NCBI GenBank assembly: GCA_934091055.1
Contig: CAKOKN010000006.1
Coordinates: 1 to 54,357 of the forward strand
Length of the DNA stretch: 54,357 bases
Origin: an uncultured Bacilli bacterium
Lineage (GTDB): Bacteria; Bacillota_I; Bacilli_A; RF39; UBA660
Direction of reading: 5' to 3'
Shown here: one piece after another, positions 35,316-41,925 of the stretch
How positions within the stretch are numbered: the stretch's first letter is position 1
Layout of the letters: every line of letters starts with the position of its first letter
Translations under genes and position numbers: made by a program
Notes under the pieces: model-generated
Databases searched by the model: none
What the model saw: the letters and a program-made list of their open reading frames with translations, nothing else
What the model was told of the DNA's origin: nothing

Positions 35316-35783
35316 TTGAAGAAGAGACTAAAGAAGATAGTAGTACCCATTTTTTTATCAGTACTATGTGGTTTTATATGTGGTAGGTTAATGTTTAGTA
35401 TATATGAAGAAGAGAGTAGTAATACCTTATCTTCAAATGTTATATATATGCTAGAGGACGCTTCATATAAAGACTATGATACTATGAAAGCAAGTACATT
35501 AAGTGCAAACTATATCTATTATAAAGAAGATAATAAATATAATACAGTACTAGCAATAACTAGAGATAAAGATAATATCAAAAAGATCGAAGATGTTTAT
35601 GATAAAGAATTAAAAGTAGTAAAGTACTTACTTAGTAATGAAGAGATAAATAATAAAATAGAAGAATATGATATAAAAATAAAGAATACAAGTGATAAAG
35701 AAGAAATTAAAAATATCATTGAAGAAGTAATAAATATCTATAAAGGAGAAGATAATATAAAGATAAGTAAGATAGAAACTTAA
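35316..35783 (+). CDS. Single-span membrane protein downstream of the pseudopilins
   Basis: A 155-residue protein with a basic N-terminus, one membrane helix (IVVPIFLSVLCGFICGRL, about 8-26) and an external Lys/Glu-rich domain. It starts at TTG 35316, five bases after GGTGA; the track-like earlier TTG lies inside the RBS region. No family recognised; its position suggests a role with the pseudopilins. Confidence 0.65.
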   Translation: MKKRLKKIVVPIFLSVLCGFICGRLMFSIYEEESSNTLSSNVIYMLEDASYKDYDTMKASTLSANYIYYKEDNKYNTVLAITRDKDNIKKIEDVYDKELKVVKYLLSNEEINNKIEEYDIKIKNTSDKEEIKNIIEEVINIYKGEDNIKISKIET

Positions 35784-35799
35784 TATATAAATACTATAC

Positions 35800-35822
35800 T
35801 TAATTTCTAAAAATAAAGAAAA
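35800..35822 (+). repeat. Left 23-base direct repeat of the accessory island
   Basis: TTAATTTCTAAAAATAAAG followed by AAAA, identical to 37778-37800. The two copies bracket about 2 kb with a transposase remnant and three unfamiliar genes. Confidence 0.6.
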
Positions 35823-35923
35823 TGTTGAGTTATAATACATATGTTACAAATTTAATATAAAAAAAGATACCATTCTGGTATAATTAAGTTGACGACAAAA
35901 ATTATACAGAAAGAGTGGTATCT

Positions 35924-36025
35924 ATGAAAATTATAACAGAAGAAATGAGATTTAGGAAGAGGTTATGTGAATTTGCCTTAAAATATGGTCTAGAGAAATC
36001 AATCATATGTTACACTTTTTTATAA
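35924..36025 (+). pseudogene. Truncated transposase (IS481/IS3-type N-terminus)
   Basis: A 33-residue remnant, MKIITEEMRFRKRLCEFALK then YGLEKSIICY, matches the first helix-turn-helix of IS481/IS3-type integrases (usually ...ALKYGVTKASIRYKVNRQYIYRW). It stops early at TAA and nothing of the DDE domain follows. The family assignment is from memory of the N-terminal pattern. Confidence 0.55.
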
Positions 36026-36069
36026 AAAGTTCTTTTCTGCCTATAAACATATCATAAAAAAGTATTATG

Positions 36070-36110
36070 TTTGTCAAGGATGGCTTCGCCATTTATTTAT
36101 CCTTGACAAA
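36070..36110. repeat. Inverted repeat, probable IS end or terminator
   Basis: TTTGTCAAGGAT (36070-36081) pairs with ATCCTTGACAAA (36099-36110), with a small GGCTTCGCC hairpin in between. It lies between the transposase remnant and the next gene and is probably the right end of the broken IS. Confidence 0.55.
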
Positions 36111-36153
36111 TTAGTTTTTTTTTGATAGTATAGTTTGAGAATTAGGAGAAAAT

Positions 36154-36945
36154 ATGGATAAAACAATAAATTTACATGGATTAGAAAGTAAAAGTTATAT
36201 AGTTTTATCTGCTGATTTAAAAGAATTATTATCTACATATTGGAATTTGCTAAAATCAATATCTAAAGAAAATTTAGTAAATTATTTATCTTTGACTTAT
36301 GAAATAATAGAAACTTTAAATTTAGTAGATGAGATAAAAAATATTTCTTTTGGTGATGATACTTCCTATGTAGGTGGCTGTTATAACTTTGAAGAGAAAA
36401 AATTAACTTTAAATATTCAAAAATTATTGCAAGTAAGAAATTTGAATATACTTTCAAATGAAAGTTTTGTAATTGAATATTTAACAATATTATTTCACGA
36501 AATATTTCATGCTATCCAATACCAATACATGATTAATTATGATAATTATTTAATATCTGTTATGAAACAATTATCCATTAATATAAAGCAAAATAGAAAA
36601 CTAAATACTCAATTACACGATTTGATTCCCGATGAACGCGAGGCAAGTATTGAAAGTGCAAAATTGATATATGACTTTGCAAAACAAAGTAGTCTATTAA
36701 ATATAAAAGAGCACAAAGAAACTGAAAAAAATTTAAATTTCTATTTAATAAATGGATACCTTTACAGAAAGAAAATATCAATTTTTCCATATCAAAGTAT
36801 TTTAAAATTCGATAAAAACATTTCAAAAATAATTGATGATAACATAAATACTTATGATAAATTAATATACGGTTTAGATATACATACCAACCCAACACTT
36901 TCATTATTTGAATATGAAAGTAAAAAGAGGTTATTAAAATTATAA
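36154..36945 (+). CDS. Putative zincin-like protein (HEIFH motif)
   Basis: A 263-residue soluble protein. LTILFHEIFHAIQYQYMI (near residue 113) carries HExxH, and DEREASIESAKLIYDF (near residue 160) offers a downstream glutamate as third zinc ligand. No signal peptide, so it would act in the cytoplasm or be released otherwise. Codon and intergenic style, the adjacent IS remnant and flanking repeats suggest acquired DNA. Start ATG after TTAGGAGA. Substrate unknown; it may also be a non-proteolytic zincin fold. Confidence 0.6.
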   Translation: MDKTINLHGLESKSYIVLSADLKELLSTYWNLLKSISKENLVNYLSLTYEIIETLNLVDEIKNISFGDDTSYVGGCYNFEEKKLTLNIQKLLQVRNLNILSNESFVIEYLTILFHEIFHAIQYQYMINYDNYLISVMKQLSINIKQNRKLNTQLHDLIPDEREASIESAKLIYDFAKQSSLLNIKEHKETEKNLNFYLINGYLYRKKISIFPYQSILKFDKNISKIIDDNINTYDKLIYGLDIHTNPTLSLFEYESKKRLLKL

Positions 36946-36988
36946 TATTTTGTGTTATAATTTTGATATAAATGAAAGGAGGGTTTTT

Positions 36989-37384
36989 ATGAGCAGAAAT
37001 AGTGGAAAGTTCATATCTAGAGAAACTGATACATACTGGAATGGTGATAGAGCTATCACAGATACATTTATGTTAGATGATGGTACTTTAGTATATCATA
37101 CATATAATGTAACTGCAGATGGAAAAGCTCATAGTCATCAAATAATGGATGAATATGGAAGACACCGATATGCAAGGGCAATTAGTGAGGATCCAAATCA
37201 TCCATGGATAGAATTAGATAGAATGAATGCTATAAGATGGCTATCAACTTTATCACAAGACAATTTAAAGGCTGCTTTAAATTTAATGAATAAGGAACAA
37301 CTTCTTGCAGTTTCAGATATGATTTATACATATCAACAAGCAAATATAGAAACTATTAAACCAACTAAAAAAATGTGTAGATAA
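36989..37384 (+). CDS. Hypothetical protein of the accessory island
   Basis: A 131-residue soluble protein, N-terminal half beta-like and polar (YWNGDRAITDTFMLDDGTLV), C-terminal half helical (WLSTLSQDNLKAALNLMNKE). ATG 36989 follows AAAGGAGGG; the upstream open frame has no RBS. Twelve bases separate it from the next gene. No motif recognised. Confidence 0.65.
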   Translation: MSRNSGKFISRETDTYWNGDRAITDTFMLDDGTLVYHTYNVTADGKAHSHQIMDEYGRHRYARAISEDPNHPWIELDRMNAIRWLSTLSQDNLKAALNLMNKEQLLAVSDMIYTYQQANIETIKPTKKMCR

Positions 37385-37396
37385 TAGGAGGATGTT

Positions 37397-37705
37397 ATGC
37401 GAGAATTATTTGATAATTATTTAAAAAATGGTTTATCAGAATATGATTCAAAATATTTATCAACATACCAATATGTGATGTTATTGTCAAAATGTAAAGA
37501 AATTAAGGCTTACTTTGCTAATGTCGATTACACATCGTTCATTGAATATCCTATATCAGAAAAAGAATATAATAATCCTTTGGAAGTTTTAGAAAGTGAA
37601 TTATCACTTTCGGGATGTGATGCTGGTATTATTTATGAAAATATTGATGGATACTTTAATGCAATAGCATTTGTTGATTTAAAAGAAAAGAATCTAAAAA
37701 TGTAA
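37397..37705 (+). CDS. Hypothetical protein of the accessory island
   Basis: A 102-residue soluble protein (MRELFDNYLKNGLSEYDSKY...), preceded by TAGGAGG and in operon with the 131-residue protein. It ends GYFNAIAFVDLKEKNLKM. No recognisable domain. Confidence 0.6.
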   Translation: MRELFDNYLKNGLSEYDSKYLSTYQYVMLLSKCKEIKAYFANVDYTSFIEYPISEKEYNNPLEVLESELSLSGCDAGIIYENIDGYFNAIAFVDLKEKNLKM

Positions 37706-37777
37706 ACAAATTTTAAAGTTATTAACTTTGATAATAGTTAATAACTTTCTTATTCAATAAAAGTTTGTAAATAAATG

Positions 37778-37800
37778 TTAATTTCTAAAAATAAAGAAAA
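37778..37800 (+). repeat. Right 23-base direct repeat of the accessory island
   Basis: Identical to 35800-35822. It ends four bases before the TTGACA box of tRNA-Ser. Confidence 0.6.
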
Positions 37801-37804
37801 GCAG

Positions 37805-37833
37805 TTGACATTTTACTAAAAATAATATAGAAT
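37805..37833 (+). promoter_or_regulatory. Promoter of tRNA-Ser
   Basis: TTGACA at 37805-37810, 17-base spacer, TAGAAT at 37828-37833. Confidence 0.75.
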
Positions 37834-37848
37834 TAAGTATGTAGCGAT

Positions 37849-37939
37849 GGAGTAGTACTCAAGAGGCTGAAGAGGCGCCCCTGCTAAGGGTGTAGACCGG
37901 GCAACTGGTGCGAGGGTTCAAATCCCTCCTGCTCCGCCA
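37849..37939 (+). tRNA. tRNA-Ser(GCT)
   Basis: A 91-base class II tRNA with a long variable arm. Acceptor GGAGTAG pairs with CTGCTCC (one G.U), anticodon loop CTGCTAA with anticodon GCT (reads AGC/AGU), discriminator G, encoded CCA. Confidence 0.95.
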
Positions 37940-37949
37940 TAATAAAAAC

Positions 37950-37971
37950 TAAACCCGAAAGGGTTTTTTCT
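37950..37971 (+). terminator. Terminator of tRNA-Ser
   Basis: AAACCC pairs with GGGTTT around GAAA, followed by TTTT. Confidence 0.85.
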
Positions 37972-37993
37972 TATATATAAGGAGGTGTATATT

Positions 37994-39760
37994 ATGTTTA
38001 AAGAAGAATTATCATTAGTACCACATTTACCGGGTTGTTATCTTATGCGTAATAAAGATAATATTGTTATTTATGTGGGTAAAAGTAAGAACCTAAAGAA
38101 TAGATTAAGTTCATACTTTCAAAGAGAACATACTGGTAAGACAAAGATGCTAGTGAGAGAGATAGATCATTTTGAGTATATAGTAACTAATACTGAGATG
38201 GAAAGTCTATTATTAGAAATTAATTTAATTAAAAAATATAATCCTAAGTATAACATATTATATAGAGATGATAAATCTTATCCATATATAGAGTTAACTA
38301 ATGAGAAAGTACCAAGACTTCGTACAATAAGAAAGATAAATATCAAGAAGACTAAGAATGAATTATTTGGACCATATCCTAATGTCGGAGCAGCTAAAAA
38401 AGTAGTAGAAATATTAAATAGGATATATCCTTTGAGAAAGTGTTCTACTTATCAAAAAAGAGAATGTTTATACTATCATATAGGAGAGTGCCTAGGATAT
38501 TGTACTCACTCTGTAGAAGAGAGTAAAATAAAAGAGATGCGAAGTGAAATAGTATCATTTTTAAATGGAAATACCAAAGTACTAACAGACAGATTAAAAG
38601 AAAAAATGCTTATATATTCAAATAACTTAGAGTATGAAAAAGCCTTAGAATATAAAGAATTATTAAACTATATAAATATTACTACTGAAAAACAAAAAGT
38701 AGATCTAGATAGCAAGACTAATCTAGATGTTGTAGGTTATTATAGTAAAGATAACTATATAAGTATACAAATACTCTTTATAAGAGGAGGAAAACTATTA
38801 GATAGAAAGAGAAATATCTTTCCTATGGTTGGAGAAGTCTATGAAGAGTTATCTAACTATCTATCTAACTTCTATAGTAAGCAAGTATCTAATCCTAAAG
38901 AAGTATTAGTTCCAGACATAATAGATCCTAAAGTATTTAGTGAAGTATTTAATATCAAGTTTATAACTCCAATTAAAGGAGAGAAGAAGAAAATATTAGA
39001 TTTAGCTTTTGATAATGCAAGAATATATTATGAAGAAGAGATGACTTATATAAAGAAAGATGAAGATAAGATAAATAATGCACTTGAAGAACTTAGAAGT
39101 AAACTAAATATAAATAGTGTAAATAGAATAGAATTATTTGATAACTCTAATTTATTTGGTAGTTTTAATGTATCAGGAATGGTTGTCTTTGTAGGAGGTA
39201 AGCCTTCTAAACAAGATTATCGTAAGTTTAAGATTACTGATGATAAGAATGATGACTATAATACTACTAGAGAAGTAATATATCGTAGATATTTTAGAGT
39301 ATTAAAAGATAATTTAGAAAGACCTGACTTAATTATAGTAGATGGTGGTATTGGGCAGATTAATGCTGCTAGAGAAATAATTAATTCACTAAACTTAGAT
39401 ATTCCAGTAGCGGGTCTTAAAAAAGATGATAAACATAGTACTAATGCCTTATTAGCTTTTGATCCTATAAGGGAAGTAGAGATAGATAAGAAGAGTGATT
39501 TATTCTTACTTCTTACTAAGATGCAGAATGAAGTTCATAACTTTACTATTAGTTATCATAAAGATATTAGAAGTAAGGGTGCTTTATCTAGTATTCTAGA
39601 TAATATAGATGGTATAGGAAGTACTAGAAAGAATAAACTTCTTAAGAAATATAAAACTATAAATAAGATGAAAGAGGCTCCTCTAGAGGAATTAGAAGAG
39701 ATCTTACCTCATAAAGTAGCAGTATCTTTTATAGAGTTCTTATCTAATTATGATAAATAA
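37994..39760 (+). CDS. uvrC: Excinuclease ABC subunit C
   Basis: A 588-residue nucleotide-excision repair nuclease. GIY-YIG domain at 8-90 (GCYLMRNKDNIVIYVGKSKN), cysteine cluster CSTYQKRECLYYHIGECLGYC near 150, UVR motif LEYEKALEYKELLNYI near 215, RNase H-like second nuclease with ELFDNSNLFG near 375 and LIIVDGGIGQINAA near 450, and a helix-hairpin-helix tail NIDGIGSTRKNKLLKKY near 540. ATG 37994 follows AAGGAGG with nine bases; an earlier GTG lies in the RBS. Confidence 0.97.
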   Translation: MFKEELSLVPHLPGCYLMRNKDNIVIYVGKSKNLKNRLSSYFQREHTGKTKMLVREIDHFEYIVTNTEMESLLLEINLIKKYNPKYNILYRDDKSYPYIELTNEKVPRLRTIRKINIKKTKNELFGPYPNVGAAKKVVEILNRIYPLRKCSTYQKRECLYYHIGECLGYCTHSVEESKIKEMRSEIVSFLNGNTKVLTDRLKEKMLIYSNNLEYEKALEYKELLNYINITTEKQKVDLDSKTNLDVVGYYSKDNYISIQILFIRGGKLLDRKRNIFPMVGEVYEELSNYLSNFYSKQVSNPKEVLVPDIIDPKVFSEVFNIKFITPIKGEKKKILDLAFDNARIYYEEEMTYIKKDEDKINNALEELRSKLNINSVNRIELFDNSNLFGSFNVSGMVVFVGGKPSKQDYRKFKITDDKNDDYNTTREVIYRRYFRVLKDNLERPDLIIVDGGIGQINAAREIINSLNLDIPVAGLKKDDKHSTNALLAFDPIREVEIDKKSDLFLLLTKMQNEVHNFTISYHKDIRSKGALSSILDNIDGIGSTRKNKLLKKYKTINKMKEAPLEELEEILPHKVAVSFIEFLSNYDK

Positions 39761-39775
39761 CTTTCTTTCTATTTT

Positions 39776-39875
39776 CACCTTGAGCCTATGGTCTCCAGGT
39801 GCTAGTTAAAGCCTTAGGTCTTTAACTAGATTTTTAAAGCCTTTTCTATAACTTTTTTATAAAAGTCTTTAAAAA
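39776..39875 (+). repeat. C.U-mismatch tandem hairpins, locus D (three hairpins)
   Basis: D1 has arms 39776-39780 and 39797-39801 plus an inner GAG/CTC, mismatch 39785/39792. D2 has arms 39802-39811 and 39820-39829, mismatch 39812/39819. D3 has arms 39831-39839 and 39867-39875, mismatch 39840/39866, then a further CTTTT/AAAAG stem. All share GCC and GTC around the mismatch. They follow uvrC. Confidence 0.7.
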
Positions 39876-39877
39876 TT

Positions 39878-39900
39878 ATACTTTTTTTGGAAAAATGCCA
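39878..39900 (+). repeat. 23-base repeat, copy 1, upstream of the 217-residue protein
   Basis: ATACTTTTTTTGGAAAAATG then CCA; it matches 40759-40781 at 21 of 23 positions. The two copies bracket one gene. Confidence 0.5.
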
Positions 39901-39971
39901 ACTACTTTTTGATATTATATTTATTTATTTTTGATTATATGTTATACTTTTTGTAGAGAGGAGAAAAAGGG

Positions 39972-40625
39972 ATGGAAAGTCAAAAAAATACAAAAGTAGT
40001 TATAGCATTACTTATAATTATTATTGCTATCTTATCAGCATTATGTGTTTTATTTGCAACAGGTACAATTAGTTTTAAATCAAACGATACGGAGGTTAAT
40101 AATTCAAATCAAAATGATACTAAAAATGATAGTTTAGAACAAAATACCAATAATTCAGAAGCAAAGAATATTACAGTGGATAACATTAAAGAGATTTTTA
40201 AAGTGGTATATAATTATTATGCATTACCAGAAGTTTATTGTGGAAAAACAGAAAGTAAAATTGTAGAAATATATGGAACTTCTAGAAAAGTATCAGTAGA
40301 TTTTACTACATACGATGAAATGCTTAATTCATTAAAAAAATATATGAGTGTTGAAGTAATCGCAGGTAAATCTCCGTGGGGAGCAACTGCTAAAGAATAT
40401 TACTTAGAAAAAGATGGAAAATTATATTGTGAAGAAACAAATAAAGGATATCCTTATGGCAACGGAAACGTAGAAATAGAAATAACAAATCAAAGTGATA
40501 ATAAAATAGACTGTATCGCAACTATGGAATTAATAGATATGTCTAATAATAAAACATATGATAAAGTAAATATAACATTAGAATTAAAAGATAATAATTG
40601 GATTATTACTTCATATAAAAAATAG
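39972..40625 (+). CDS. Membrane-anchored hypothetical protein
   Basis: A 217-residue protein with one N-terminal membrane helix (VVIALLIIIIAILSALCVLFA, about 10-30), a Asn/Asp/Glu-rich linker to about 65 and an external alpha/beta domain ending NITLELKDNNWIITSYKK, a strand pattern common in small NTF2-like or IseA-like extracellular domains. Two cysteines (near 90 and 157) may bridge. Start ATG after GAGGAGAAA. It is bracketed by a 23-base repeat. Function unknown. Confidence 0.65.
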   Translation: MESQKNTKVVIALLIIIIAILSALCVLFATGTISFKSNDTEVNNSNQNDTKNDSLEQNTNNSEAKNITVDNIKEIFKVVYNYYALPEVYCGKTESKIVEIYGTSRKVSVDFTTYDEMLNSLKKYMSVEVIAGKSPWGATAKEYYLEKDGKLYCEETNKGYPYGNGNVEIEITNQSDNKIDCIATMELIDMSNNKTYDKVNITLELKDNNWIITSYKK

Positions 40626-40758
40626 ATAAAAGTTAAGGTATATATAAACCTTAATTTTTTATTAGTTGTAATATGTAAAAATAAATTGATAATTAATAAT
40701 AAGTATATAATTTATACTTATATATAATATAAGTGTTGTTAGTTTTAAGACTAAAATA

Positions 40759-40781
40759 ATACTTTTTTCGGAAAAAGGCCA
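40759..40781 (+). repeat. 23-base repeat, copy 2
   Basis: ATACTTTTTTCGGAAAAAGG then CCA; see copy 1 at 39878-39900. It can form a short CTTTTT/AAAAAG hairpin. Confidence 0.5.
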
Positions 40782-40809
40782 TAAAAATAAAGAAAAAACT
40801 CGTAAATTA

Positions 40810-40838
40810 TTGACAAAATCATAAAATAATAGTAAAAT
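40810..40838 (+). promoter_or_regulatory. Promoter of rplM-rpsI
   Basis: TTGACA at 40810-40815, 17-base spacer, TAAAAT at 40833-40838, about 95 bases before rplM. Confidence 0.75.
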
Positions 40839-40844
40839 CATAAT

Positions 40845-40915
40845 CGGTACATTGCGTTGGAGACTATTTAAATATTGGGACCATTTAAATAGAGGACAAC
40901 AAATTATAAAATTAA
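40845..40915 (+). promoter_or_regulatory. Candidate L13 (rplM) mRNA leader
   Basis: The untranslated leader contains CTATTTAAAT pairing with ATTTAAATAG (40864-40893) around ATTGGGACC, flanked by GTTGGAGA and GAGGACAAC, which can extend the stem. Firmicute L13-S9 operons carry an autoregulatory leader here; I cannot align it to the family model, so the assignment rests on position and the conserved-looking stem. Confidence 0.55.
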
Positions 40916-40931
40916 TAAAGGAGAAGAAAAG

Positions 40932-41375
40932 ATGAAAAACACATTTATGGAATCAAAAGAAACTGTAAACAGAACTTGGTATGTTATAGATGCAGAAGAT
41001 ATAGCATTAGGTAGAGTAGCTAGTAAAGCAGCAGTTATCTTAAGAGGAAAACATAAAGTAACATATACACCACACATCGACTGTGGAGATTATGTTATAA
41101 TTATCAATGCTGACAAAGTATTACTAACAGGTAATAAATTAGAAAACAAAATGTATTACGATCACTCAAGATATGTTGGTGGTCTAAGAGAAAGAACTGC
41201 TAAAGAAATGAAAAAAGACTATCCAGTAGAAATGGTAGAAAGAGCAGTAAAAGGAATGCTTCCACACAATAGACTTGGAAGAAGTATGTATAAGAAACTA
41301 TTTGTTTATGCTGGAAGTGAACATCCACATATGGCACAACAACCTAAAGTAATAGAAATGGGAGGTAACAAATAA
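40932..41375 (+). CDS. rplM: Ribosomal protein L13 (uL13)
   Basis: A 147-residue 50S protein. TWYVIDAEDIALGRVASKAA near residue 15, HKVTYTPHIDCGDYVIIINA near 40, and MLPHNRLGRSMYKKLFVYAGSEHPH near 108 are family hallmarks. It shares one base with rpsI. Confidence 0.98.
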   Translation: MKNTFMESKETVNRTWYVIDAEDIALGRVASKAAVILRGKHKVTYTPHIDCGDYVIIINADKVLLTGNKLENKMYYDHSRYVGGLRERTAKEMKKDYPVEMVERAVKGMLPHNRLGRSMYKKLFVYAGSEHPHMAQQPKVIEMGGNK

Positions 41376-41794
41376 TGGCTAAAGAAAAAAGAAGTTTCTA
41401 TGGAACTGGTAGAAGAAAAGGTTCTGTAGCTAAAGTTACATTAACTCCAGGTACTGGTAAAATTACTGTAAACGGTAAAGATGTAAACGAATATATGCCT
41501 TATGAAGTATTAGTAATGGATTTAAAACAACCATTAGTAGTAACAAATAATGAAACTACATTTGATGTAAAAGCAGATGTAAAAGGCGGCGGATTTTCAG
41601 GACAAACTGGTGCTATCAGACTTGGTATCACAAGAGCATTATTAGTATATGATGAAGCTAATGTTGGTAAAGAAGATTCATATAGAAAAATTCTTAAAGC
41701 AAATGGATTTATTACTAGAGATCCAAGAGTTAAAGAAAGAAAGAAATATGGTCTTAAAGCTGCTAGAAGAGCTCCACAATTTAGTAAGAGATAA
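41375..41794 (+). CDS. rpsI: Ribosomal protein S9 (uS9)
   Basis: A 139-residue 30S protein starting MAKEKRSFYGTGRRKGSVAK and ending with the basic tail RKKYGLKAARRAPQFSKR that reaches the P-site tRNA. Coupled to rplM by TAATG. Confidence 0.98.
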   Translation: MAKEKRSFYGTGRRKGSVAKVTLTPGTGKITVNGKDVNEYMPYEVLVMDLKQPLVVTNNETTFDVKADVKGGGFSGQTGAIRLGITRALLVYDEANVGKEDSYRKILKANGFITRDPRVKERKKYGLKAARRAPQFSKR

Positions 41795-41807
41795 TATAAA
41801 GATAGTT

Positions 41808-41834
41808 ACATTAATTGTAACTTTTTTTATTATA
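41808..41834 (+). terminator. Terminator after rpsI
   Basis: AGTTACA pairs with TGTAACT around TTAAT, followed by TTTTTTATT. Confidence 0.85.
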
Positions 41835-41849
41835 ATTATGTTGTAAAAA

Positions 41850-41888
41850 AGAAGTAAAATGATCTGTAAAATCATTGCTTTTTTTATT
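41850..41888 (+). terminator. Second terminator-like hairpin before ppdK
   Basis: AATGAT pairs with ATCATT, extended by AGT/GCT with a bulge, followed by seven T. It could back up the rpsI terminator or act as an attenuator of ppdK. Confidence 0.5.
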
Positions 41889-41925
41889 ACTTTTTGCTAT
41901 GATAGTAAAATGGAGGAGATGAAAG

